This document shows positions 47,761 through 58,434 of a stretch of DNA of 64,000 nt, in pieces (the stretch's first letter is position 1; each line of letters begins with the position of its first letter). Made by a program: the position numbers and the translations under genes. This DNA comes from Lingula anatina. Its lineage: Eukaryota; Brachiopoda; Lingulata; Lingulida; Lingulidae. The stretch covers positions 1,028,743 through 1,092,742 of the forward strand of contig NW_019774624.1 in the NCBI RefSeq assembly GCF_001039355.2. The letters run 5' to 3'. The notes beneath the pieces were generated by a model, which ran no database searches, was not told where the DNA came from, and was given only the letters and a program-made list of their open reading frames with translations.

Positions 47761-48612
47761 ATGCCCGGACCAAGTGTAAAAACATCCAGAGATTTCGAAT
47801 CTGTATTGGTGAAGAAAAGTCTCCGAAATTCCGTCCGAACTCGAGCCATGAACTCTCGAGAGAAGAATCTTTTAGAAGAAAAACTATTGAATTTGGAGAG
47901 AGCTACAAATCGCACTAATGGCCTTATTCGCAAAGAGATCAATAACCTTATGCACGAACTCAGTAACGCCGAACATTACAAAGTCAAAGAAGAAAATGCT
48001 GAGTCGCCTGTAAACACGGAAAGTAATCGGGATAGTGACTCGGAGGAGGATGAAACAACAAGTAGTGTCCAAGATGCTTCAGAAAGTGGGTCCGAAAATA
48101 GAATATCTTGTATCGAGAGCTTTCTAGAACCCGACAAACTGATTTCAAACCGCATCTTGCCCGCTTGCAAATTGAATTCTACAAAGCTTTTACCTTACGT
48201 GACTTCTGCTACAATTTCGGGAAAGTCCAGGGATCGGGAAGAACGTCGGGACACGGGGCACAGGTGTAAATACGGTTTGACCAAAGGAGAATGCGTTCAT
48301 TTCCCGTGTATTTTGCCTAAAACTTATACAACGTTAGGGTACAGGTTAACTGGGGAACCAGTGTCTCCTTGGGAAACGACGCCACGTGTGTTTTCCCCAC
48401 CAAGAATTTCATATCTCGGAAAATCGGGAGAGGTCGACTTTCCCAAGAAAGAAAAGGCAGTGCAAGGCGTGTTTAGAGACCTGAGGGAGAAAAACAAAGC
48501 AAATAAACCTCAAGACAGAGCGGTCAGGTATGGGGAGTCGATATCCCGCCATAAACTGTTGAATCCTGTTAGACCTGTGCCGGCAGAGAAGATACAATTA
48601 TCGTTAACTTGA
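47761..48612 (+). CDS. Unrecognised 283-residue protein with N-terminal coiled coil
   Basis: The open frame continues upstream of ATG 47761 to a strong T-tract/CAG acceptor at 47727, so an earlier coding exon is possible; 47761 is the first ATG in frame. Residues about 25-65 are helical and charged (REKNLLEEKLLNLERATNRT, GLIRKEINNLMHEL). Next comes a long acidic Ser/Glu/Asp-rich segment (SNRDSDSEEDETTSSVQD), and then a more ordered C-terminal half with HRCKYGLTKGECVHFPC, SPWETTPRVFSPPRISYLG and VRYGESISRHKLLNPVRPVP. There is no membrane segment or known domain. Base composition is clearly coding, with higher GC than the flanks. It may be lineage-restricted. It lies head-to-head, 5 kb apart, with the coiled-coil gene at 42.4 kb. 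Confidence 0.75.
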   Translation: MPGPSVKTSRDFESVLVKKSLRNSVRTRAMNSREKNLLEEKLLNLERATNRTNGLIRKEINNLMHELSNAEHYKVKEENAESPVNTESNRDSDSEEDETTSSVQDASESGSENRISCIESFLEPDKLISNRILPACKLNSTKLLPYVTSATISGKSRDREERRDTGHRCKYGLTKGECVHFPCILPKTYTTLGYRLTGEPVSPWETTPRVFSPPRISYLGKSGEVDFPKKEKAVQGVFRDLREKNKANKPQDRAVRYGESISRHKLLNPVRPVPAEKIQLSLT

Positions 48613-48796
48613 GAAGAGAGAGAGGGAGACTACATATTAATTATCCAGGAAAAATGGCCAATTTTAACGCCAAATTTCCCGAGAAAGAATTAAGAAGAGA
48701 TATCTAAAGCACTCATTTTTCAACATTTTCTGTTTGAAAATGAAACTTATAAAACTTATCCTGGGCAGTATGACTGGGATGGCCAATTTAGACGGT

Positions 48797-48868
<72 letters not shown>

Positions 48869-50590
48869 AAATCTACAATCAATTGGATTGTACAGTGAAA
48901 TTGTTACAGAAATTAATTAAATTAATTAAGGGCAGTTTGACAATGACAGAATTGTAAAGGGTTACAGATCGATTTACATTTAAGTTTATCCCGACATATC
49001 TTCAATGCGAGAAAAACAGTCAATGGGATCTGAAGTTATTTTTCACTCCAAACAAAATGGTTTCAGGGAGAACAAATGGTGCAAATTATTCAATAAAACG
49101 TATTAAAAACCCTTTATCCTCGTCAGTGGCCCGAAATACTTGTCTCATACGGTTTTCTAAATCACTTAACAAAGCTCCGTTCGTCTTCCCTTCATTATCA
49201 GTTGTAGTGCGCTACCCTCATTTTTCTGCCAGAACATTAAAATGTTTTAAATGTGGTATACCTATGTGGGGTTATGCATATCAAATTTAAACGTCGTTTT
49301 CTTTTCTCTTTTACAGCCCTAATGGTATACCAAAGCAAAAACTGTTCAGAGAATAATGATCCATATATCCTTTTGAAGTTTCAGATATTTAGGACTCGAA
49401 AACGAGATTTTTCACCAATTTTTTATAAAGGGAATATCTTGATGAACTAGAGTAAAATTGCTAAATTTCTCGGAAATTTTCTTTTCTTTACGACCTAAAG
49501 CGTATTGCGTGTCTTTAAAGTGATCTTATGAGCTACTGTCGATATCTTTTTTATACATAACCGATTATGGAAAAGTTAAATTTTGGATGACGGGACGTTT
49601 CGTCAAAACCGTCCACGCACTTCAATCTTTGTGCGTTTCCGTTTTATTCAGTATTAAACCATATCTCTTGTGTGCATGTAGCTTATAAAGTCGTATTAAA
49701 AAAAGAGTGGCTATTTATCTTGAAATCAACTTTTCTACCCTATTAACATTAATTTAAATGTCTTTAGAACTGACAAGCACAGCACCCTAAATAACACCTA
49801 AACGATACAAGACGGTCATGCCACCTAAGGAATTTTAACTTTGCTTTAATATAACACTTAGCTCAATCTCAGTCTTATATGCATTTTCCAACCATAAATC
49901 GCAACGCCCTAAGGAGTTTGTATTGTTACCTAATTAGTCCATTTGTGCAAACACAGGTTATGTATGAGGTATGCGACACTCGTTAGTGTTATGGTATTGT
50001 CATTTCTAAATTAAGAGAAAAGATGCATCAAACATGGTGATTGAATTGCATTTCAATTCAGAAAAATAATGACATATGGAAAATAAAAGCAGTCAGTTTT
50101 ACCAATAATTTAATAACTTTGCAGTGATAGGCACCCAATTTCCAGTAAAAGTAATAGATTTGCAGTTAACATTATATTTACACTCCTTTCAAAAAAAGAA
50201 AAAAAACTTGTTATCTGCAAGGTGTGTTCATAGCAATCACATCTTTTCTGGCAAAATGAATTCATTACTTCCATTGCAGAAAGCTTTTTGTCAGAATTGT
50301 CTGATCACTGAAAACCATGTGCTGAGAGTGTCCATGCTCTGGTAGGAAACATCTAATAGATGATGATGGCACTGGTTGTGTGGTACAAGTCAGAGTTACA
50401 TTGTCCTACTATTATGCTTTCTTCAAAGTTAACTCTTAAGATGTTATTCCCAGCAACTTGACTACCCATCATGGAGTTCCACTTTCATTTTATGTGTACA
50501 TGTAGAATCTTTCCAATAATCCTCATCATGTGCAACTGGTCTTCAATAATGGCAAGCAATGTTATCTCATATGGCATAAGGCAATAGGTC
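48613..50590. other. Gene-free stretch between two genes
   Basis: It holds an (AAT)n array at about 48800-48868 and an AATAAA near 49093. No gene is visible. The frames at 49057-49290 and 49253-49450 look like chance. Confidence 0.45.
48800..48868. repeat. (AAT)n microsatellite
   Basis: About 20 TAA units, turning into ATT units at the right end, which makes a short inverted structure. Confidence 0.95.
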
Positions 50591-50594
50591 TGTT

Positions 50595-50600
50595 TTTATT
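50595..50600 (-). terminator. UQCC2 polyadenylation signal
   Basis: AATAAA on the minus strand, 69 bp past the UQCC2 stop codon. Confidence 0.6.
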
Positions 50601-50668
50601 TTTTGCCTGAATAGAAATCGTGTTTTTAAGTGTTAAAACATTCCCACTCATAATTCACTCTCTGTCTA

Positions 50669-51034
50669 TTATTTTTCGTTAACAGTCTCTTCTTTTTGTA
50701 CTTTTATCAATTTATCTATCGTGTCCTTATCACCATAATTGCCTAAAATAAACTCGTTTGATGTGCCTTGTTTCAGAAGCTCAAGTTCCTGTCCAACTGA
50801 ACCGGTTTTTGCAGCATAAGGATATCGCTTTCTAAATACGTCTTTATCAATCATCAGTAGAGCATCTAACTTTCTTTGGCAAGCTTCTTCGTCATGGATG
50901 CGTGTAGCTTCCCCTTCTCTGAAAGCCGCCGCTACTCTTTGTCGTATGTGTATGGCTAAGTCTCTTCCAAGCTTCTTTTCATCTTTTGGGAAATTTCTAC
51001 ATACTTGAAGAAATGCTCTGTACTTCGACCCCAT
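50669..51034 (-). CDS. UQCC2: UQCC2, complex III assembly factor
   Basis: An intronless 121-residue frame; human UQCC2 is 126. MGSKYRAFLQVCRNFPKDEK, GRDLAIHIRQRVAAAFREGE and the following A-x6-EEACQRKLDAL align along the length with vertebrate UQCC2/MNF1 ([40 protein letters not shown]). In the known family it acts in the mitochondrial matrix or inner membrane with UQCC1 to stabilise newly made cytochrome b during complex III assembly. It starts 1.0 kb head-to-head from KATNBL1. Confidence 0.92.
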   Translation of the reverse strand: MGSKYRAFLQVCRNFPKDEKKLGRDLAIHIRQRVAAAFREGEATRIHDEEACQRKLDALLMIDKDVFRKRYPYAAKTGSVGQELELLKQGTSNEFILGNYGDKDTIDKLIKVQKEETVNEK

Positions 51035-51799
51035 TGTATTTACGTTGAAATTTCAGTGCACTTCTTCGAATATTATGTATTTCTCTCTAAGTTTCATAAC
51101 CACGATTTCGAATCATTTCAGTTTCGAGTCTTCAAATAAATAAGAGTAACGAAGAGCTGCACTTCATATTTTTTATTCACTGTAGATATTGTCAGCTAAT
51201 CACTGACTCAACAAACTTACATATGCAATGGTTCAATCAATAAAGTCAGTACGTTACTCTACACATATAATGCCTTTAATTTAACACCAACCACCAATTA
51301 GCGATTGAGACTATCTTGAAATGATTGACCAATGAAAACCGAGGCAATTTTTTAAACCCAAGACACGCAACAAATCAATCATTGAAAGAGTCCGATAAAT
51401 TGGAAGTCATAAGCTTTCAGTCTTCAAAATTGTAAGTATAAAAAAAGTTGGTGTATAGCTCGCAGCAAGCTAAAAGCAAATTGTGTTTCTATTAAGTATT
51501 TGTTCGAATTTTCTTGCCAGTTTTAATATATTTTGTAAACAAACAAAAACATGCAGGTATATGAAATAAAATGTTACTTACAATTAAGATTGGTGTACAT
51601 TTGCATTAGCACCTACAGGGAAAACATTAAACTGCAAAGGGAATCCCAAAACTGTGCCCAGTGCATGAATGTAAAACAGTTTTATGGGAATAATTGTTTA
51701 CTTTTGTTAATTGTTATATTGACTCATTGAGATCTCTTTATTTATGCCCATTTTCATTGTAATATATAATCTACAGCTCAAAATTGGAGGATAATATCA

Positions 51800-51823
51800 A
51801 AAAAAAAAAAAAAAAAAAAAAAA
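51800..51823. repeat. Poly-A run
   Basis: Homopolymer in the spacer between UQCC2 and KATNBL1. Confidence 0.9.
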
Positions 51824-52045
51824 GACTGTAGTCAGTCCAAAAATTGATTGATCATTAACAAATAAGTAACAATTTGTAAAATGTGAAATGTTCTTAATTT
51901 TGCTAAACAATTCCAATATGTGTTTAACACAATTTTTAGTAATTTGTATTATGAATATGATGCCTCTTTCTCGTCCATTTATCATCCAGTGTTTGACCTA
52001 TATGAACGTTAATTTAACATTTAAAATTATTCTTATAAGGATGAA

Positions 52046-55000
52046 ATGGCTGCTCATCCACCACAAAACCCTGGTCTTATTAATGCTGGAGCAGGCTACC
52101 TGAAATGGGATGTTTTTAAGAACAAATATGTTTGGTTGAGTAAGGAAGAGGTGGAATTTGCACGTATCAAAAAAGAGGTGGCAGCTAAAAGAGCAAGCAA
52201 GGTTGGTATATCTTTGGGCCCATGTATCCAGTCAGTTCACAGTGCCTTTATTAGCACAGTTAAATTATCTCATTGTCCATGTATATATACATGTAGCTCG
52301 GTAGTTCATGAACATTACATGTTATTAGCACAGTTAAATTATCTCATTGTCCATGTATATATACATGTAGCTCGGTAGTTCATGAACATTACATGTTAAG
52401 ATTAGCTCACCAAATCAAATCTAATCCCTCCCTTAATTGTCCTCCCTACAATGAAGCCAACTGCTGGGAATGGCATGAAGCTAACTTCAGCTCTTTAGAA
52501 TGTTGAACCAAGGAGTTTCTCCTTGGTTGAACATTCTTGTTAGAAGAAAAACTTACTATGTATTTCAATACACTTATCATGGAATTTATAATTATAAAAA
52601 GGCCACAGCTTACAGAGTTTTTTTTTTTTGTTGTTGTTGTTGTTGTAGAGGAAATCTGGAGAACCAAATCCCTATGAGGCAAACCTTGTTAATGAAATGA
52701 AGAAAATAAAGTAAGTGATAACGAATAATTTTATTTATGTGATGAAATGCATGCATATTAGAGGGCCATGTAATGAATTTGGATAGAAGTCACTGTTTAT
52801 GTGATACATCCAACCTGAAAGGCACATGTGGGACAAAAACTAATGGTACAAAATGCTTCATAGAATAAATTTTGGTCACATTTTTTATATTTTTCTTGGA
52901 ATGTCAAATTTGTAGCATTTACATATATTATACAAACAAGAGACAAGCATGTACACCATCACATCTAGTCATATAACATTGTGCTTAAACTCTTAATCCT
53001 GAGTGTACTACATATACTTTACATTGTTATATGTCATTCCAAAGGTTGAATCAGGGAAAGCCTTTATCTTACAAGGTCCAGGGAAAGAAGGGTATCCGTC
53101 CACTTGCTGCACACAATGCAAGAGGCAGTAAGGTAAAAATGGAGCAGAAAGATAGCATTGTAATTTGATATTTAAATGGTAACTTTTCAGTGTGTATTAT
53201 TATTATTTTGTGCGTGTGTGTGTGTGTGCGCGTGTGTGTGTGTGTCGTTGAGACTATTAAGAATATGGAATAATGTTAAAGTACATTTCATTTACAAAAC
53301 AATTGTTTCTTACATATATATATATCAGAAACAATTGTTTTATATATATATATATATCAGAAACAATTGTTTTGTAAATGAAATATATATATATATATAT
53401 TCATTAAATGGTTATCATTATATAATTTATTAAAAATGATTGTCCTATAACTAAGCATTTGCCTTATGTTTAAACTGCATATCTTAAAGGAGAAAGCCCC
53501 ATGTCATCCAGCTCAGTGGCCAGTCAGTGAGAACCATCAGCAGTATGACATAGCATACGCCAAGGAAAATATGCCCATTGGATTGCAAGGAGAAAAGGGG
53601 GATGGTACTTTTGGCAGGGAAGATGTGGATGAGGTAGGACCCAAGAAAAAAATGCAATTTTAGATATGGTGTGAGTGTTTTTGTTTCTATTATGTGTATT
53701 TTCCCCCAAATTAAAAAAAAAAATGAAAAATTAAAAAACTGAAATGTTTAACAGAATCTTTGTCTGTATAACATATATATATATTTTAGACACAATTCCT
53801 ACTTCTGGTTATATTCTTTTTCCAAATGTTTTATGAAACGGTTTAGAAGCAGTGCATAGTCAAGACAAACATTTTAAGATACTAAGAATTTCTCCCATCT
53901 TAAACATAGCTTTAATCAGCTTCTCTCATTATTTCATAGTTATTAGCGGGCCACACTCAGATGCTGAATGTATTGAATGTAAGGCTACTCCGCCTAAGAG
54001 CTGCCCAGACAATATGGCATCAGCAGGGTGCGTCAGATGTAGTCTCCTATCTGCAGAAGATCAATAATGATTCTGTGACTGTGGACATCCTGCCTTATTT
54101 AACCAAGTGGTATGAAAGATAAATTGATGCATATAAATTTAGTCAACATGTGATAAAACTTTTAGTACAAATAAAATTGAAAAGTACCCCTTTTCCTTGT
54201 TATTAAGCAAGACAGTGTAATAGGTCCATGGGCATATGGGGGAGGGGGGGTTGAAAAAGCCATCATTTGGCCTGGACAGGTCAGTCCAAATCAACATTTG
54301 ATATATGCCATCTCTCAAATTGGGTCAAGTAATTGGGGGAAAGGCCCACTTTTTCAGAAAAAAAGATGACCACTTTGAAATTGTTGGCTCCAGACCTGGG
54401 ACTAGTGGTGATTTAATATGTAGAAATATGTACTCTTATATTTTGTATATTATATTATCAAATTTTTTCTCAGATGATTCTCCAAAAAGTGATTTTAAAA
54501 CCCGTTTTTCTAGCAATGTCCAAGTATATTTGATGTGTCCTGAAATATAAATTTATTTATGTGGACAGTTATATTTGTACACCTTTATACCATTGTAACA
54601 CGGTTTCAGTATAAGAGATGACTGGAGGCCCCTGTCTATGGGAGCTTGCATGGACCTGTTACCTTCATTGAAGAAGCTGCTGACAAGCAAGTTTGAGGAG
54701 TAAGTAGCATACCCACACCCCTGTATATTTGATGAATACATTTTGCAGTATTGTAGAGAGAGAAGGGTAGGGACTGTCTGTTGATAAGCAGTATTTAGAA
54801 CAAAGGTAACTTATACTTAAAGCATTGTACTGGATGTCATAAGAAGTCATCATCATCATTGGGTGCCATCCACTCTCAGCAGGTTGCCCATCTTGTTCTT
54901 GGTCTACCTTGTCATTAGAAGTACAAATTGTTTAATATGAAATTCAGAAATTACCACAGTAAAGTGGTCAGTGGTCTAATCTAGCCCACCCGATATGTTT

Positions 55001-56036
55001 TTAATTTCTAATGTAAAGTGCCTAATCTTATTCAGTATTGCAAAATGTACTTGTATTAAATAATTTTGATAACTTTTTTTGAGTACCTTGACCTCTTTGC
55101 CCTTGTCTTTATGGTACCACTGTGAAATAAGAAAGTTAAAGGAAGGGGCATCCATAATTGATCCACATGTATGATGCTATCAATTAAATTATTTCTCTCT
55201 CATTAGACAAGTTATGAATATGCTGAAAATACTGTGATTGTCAATAAACAGGCCTGTGCATTGTAACTGCTATTAATAATAATAATGCTTTTTCATCTAC
55301 AGCTACATCATAAGCAGCTTAGATTTCATTAGAGCAGTTCTTAAGAAGTGGTGGAAGGAGATCTCCAGTGATCATAATCAGAGCGGAATGATGCTTAGAA
55401 GCAGGTGGATGCCTTTTATTTATATGAGTCAAATCAGTGGTAGATTATTGTCTAAGAAAATTAACTAAATGTACAAAAACATCATAATGTCGAACAACTT
55501 GAACTTGAATTGAACTTGGTAAGAGTGATATTGTTTTCCTGTAGTTTATTGTTCACCAGTTAAACTGGTAACACTTACTTGTTTGATTTCTTACAGGATT
55601 TTTATTTGGTTATTAATACTTATTAGTTGAATAAAATTATCCGCTTATTTACCAAGGAGTGTGATTGGTGTGTATACATCCCTGAAGGCTATGACTGATA
55701 TTGTTGATAAACTATCTGAGAGAACAGATAGAACTGGAGAGAGAGCCAGGGTAAGTCTGGACAAAAAGGGGACATTGAATTTATAGTTAGAATAGGCATT
55801 TTTATATCTTGCAAGCAATTAGGTTGATAGAACATGTAGAAAAACTAGAATTGCCAGTAATGATGTAGATTAGTTCATTGATTTGCATCATGAATTTTAT
55901 TTGTAAAAATATCGTAGATTGATGAAATGGCTAAAAATGATACAGGTGTGGAATATGTTGACACATCTTTGCATGTAAAATTTTTATCATAACCTTGTAT
56001 TTTCAGCTTGTTCAAGTCTTCCTGAAACAGTTGTGA
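52046..56036 (+). CDS. KATNBL1: KATNBL1-like katanin p80 con80-domain protein
   Basis: Nine exons in consistent phase: 52046-52201, 52649-52710, 53045-53132, 53490-53633, 53940-54109, 54610-54699, 55303-55404, 55657-55750 and 56007-56036; 311 residues (human KATNBL1 is 304). Residues from about 151 onward form the con80 domain: QMLNVLNVRLLRLRAAQTIW, DVVSYLQKINNDSVTVDILP, MGACMDLLPSLKKLLTSKFE and FIRAVLKKWWKEIS, aligning with KATNBL1 ([35 protein letters not shown]). There is no WD40 region, which separates it from KATNB1. The N-terminal 150 residues (AGYLKWDVFKNKYVWLSKEE, YKVQGKKGIRPLAAHNARGS) do not resemble the human N-terminus that I know. The con80 domain binds katanin p60 and regulates microtubule severing. 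The exon 1 donor (GTTGGT) is weak. AATAAA near 56906 may end the transcript. Confidence 0.85.
52250..52397. repeat. Two tandem 74-bp direct repeats
   Basis: TTAGCACAGTTAAATTATCT begins at 52250 and 52324, and the units look identical. Each contains the palindrome-like CATGTATATATACATG. They lie in KATNBL1 intron 1. Confidence 0.92.
53213..53245. repeat. (TG)n microsatellite
   Basis: GT dinucleotide run with one GCGC interruption, in a KATNBL1 intron. Confidence 0.95.
53284..53400. repeat. Foldback repeat with AT core
   Basis: ATTTCATTTACAAAACAATT near 53285 is repeated inverted at about 53355-53381, with a third partial copy of the AAACAATTGTTT palindrome between them and TA runs separating the pieces. 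It is an intronic hairpin, probably MITE-derived or arisen by replication slippage. Confidence 0.75.
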
Positions 56037-56734
56037 AGTCCAGTTTGTTAGATGTAAAAGTAAGCATCAGGAGAGATTTGATAAGCTTTGCCATAGTCAC
56101 TGAAAACTTGAAGGCTGGATCACCCATTTGGGAAAAAACAGCTCATGTCCGTCCTTTATACAGATTTTCCATAAACCATAACCTGCTTGGTTGTTTAGGA
56201 CAAAACGACTAGATGTGTATAGTGTGTGAATGTGTGCATTATGTCAGTTTATGTGATCTCATAAATTATCTTGGTACCTTTGGTACTCCATAGTGGTGGA
56301 TTTATACCTTTTTTTGGTGTAAATATCTTTGAGAAATCTTTACATAGTAAGATTTAGACACTATTATCAACACATGAATGTTATAGCATTAGAAAAATTC
56401 ACATTTGTTATATTCAAAATCATGGTGGGGAGGAGTATTTTATTCTTGTGAATATTACATAAATATTATTTGAATTTTCTTAAAGAAAAAAACAAGCCAC
56501 ATACATATAACTTGTTACAGAGTATGCAATCAATTTATTGCCAAGACGTACAGAAAGTGTGGATGCTTTTTAATACTTGTCTGTGAAAATATGCTTAAAC
56601 ATGTTATAAAAAGAAGAAATGCAGAACTTCTTCATGCTGTTCAGTGATAGTCTGCATATTTATTCATAAATTAGTTTCAAATATGCAAAAAAAAAAAAAA
56701 TAATAATAATAATAATAATAACATGTATGGTCAG

Positions 56735-56809
<75 letters not shown>

Positions 56810-58434
56810 TGATAAATCACACAAACCTGCTCAAGATTTTGTATGCACATATATTCTAATTTTTACATCTTTATATCCTATTTTGTCCCTTATCCATATT
56901 TGTCCAATAAACTGATTTATTTGAATGAATTGATTTATTGTTGATATGAAAAAAAAATCTTCAAATACTACTGAAGTGATTTATTTTTCATCACTTAAAG
57001 TAACATCAAAGGTGAATATATTTTGACTTCCCTGCCAACTTGAAACAAAAAAAAAATTATAACTATTGTACAACATATCAAGTGATTCAGAAATTGAAAG
57101 GGAAAAAAAATTGCAAACACAGATGGATGACAATGAAGTGTTTTTAAAATAATATTTTTTCTGAGAATACCATTTATATATACCAGTGCCATTCGTCAGA
57201 ATTAAAAACAAAGACAAAGAATGTCTGGTTATAAAGTCTTAATCTAAAATTAATAATATAAATGATTATAATACTTATATATTGAGATGTGCGTTAAAAG
57301 ACTACCGTAAAGCCGAATTTCATTATGAGAGCTACAATTAAAATCAATCAATATATGTATACATTTTTGTTTTGTCTTGTACGCTGGTGGAGAGCAAGCC
57401 TCCACCTGTTGCAGTTAATGACACTCTGCTTCGCGGAGGCCAAGATAAGCAATTCCTTGTTAAAATGTCTATTTTAATCATATAAACATGGTACTTTAAA
57501 ACCTTTTCTTTATAAAATCATAAAATAAATATTTGATTTAGAAAATTATCCACAAGTTAGGTCAAGCATAAAATACTGTAATACTGAATTGAGATTTAGC
57601 ATGTCTTGAATCTAGCTCTTCGAAAAAGGGCAAATACTTGCCATTCATTTGTTTGGTTGATTTCACTGTGCGTGCTGGTCGCGAAGGAAAATTGAGCTTA
57701 TTTTATATTGAAATTGCAGCATGGAAAAAGTGGTACTTTATTTTATTTAAAGTGGTTGAAATAAGCCGTAGATAATATGCAATGTATTCCTTTAAACATA
57801 ATTGATTTTGCATCACTCGGACACACTTTGGGACTGGAAAGTTGGGTTTCAATTAAGGGAATGCTCATATTGATTTCAGCTTCGACAAAAGAATCCGCTC
57901 TAAGATACATGTATGTTTGAGATAAACAGTCAGCTTCGTGGAGTATAATTCATTTTATGTAGGGTTTATGGTTACCTCATTGCAAGGCCTTATTTTGTCT
58001 CAGTGGATTTAGGAAACAATGTTTTTGGATTTAGTTACCAGTGCAGATTAAACATGTTGTTAGTGGTATTACATAACTTAATTGACTCAACTGTATGTGA
58101 CTCTGCGGCATATACTGTATGATTGCGAAGACATATGACTGTTGCTTTGAAAACTTTGACACGTTGATGGATTTAATGCATTCTATTTATTGTGTACTTA
58201 GGAGCACTAGGAAAATATGACTACAAATTAATCAAAATATTAGTGTGAAAATTTTTTTCCAGTTTCAGTTGTAGAGTGAAGTATAAATGATATTTCAAAA
58301 GTTCTAACACCCATTCGATAAAAAAGAACATTACTTTTTCAGAATGGTTGGGCATCCATCAGAATGAAATCTCAACTGAAGAAAAATTGTTTGAATTGCT
58401 GAGTTGATGCCAGTGTGAAAGAGTGGAGTTCATA
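56037..58434. other. KATNBL1 3' UTR and intergenic spacer
   Basis: AT-rich, with a (TA)n run and T tract at 56737-56810. A short GC-richer patch at 57375-57450 forms a hairpin (GGTGGAG.../...CTCCACC) of unknown nature. No tRNA-like fold or coding exon is recognised. Confidence 0.45.
56737..56810. repeat. (TA)n plus poly-T microsatellite
   Basis: About 27 TA units followed by about 20 T. Confidence 0.95.

Noticed and set aside
57375-57450. GC-richer hairpin, considered as tRNA or small RNA
   Set aside because: It does not give a cloverleaf or A/B box arrangement; no class assigned.
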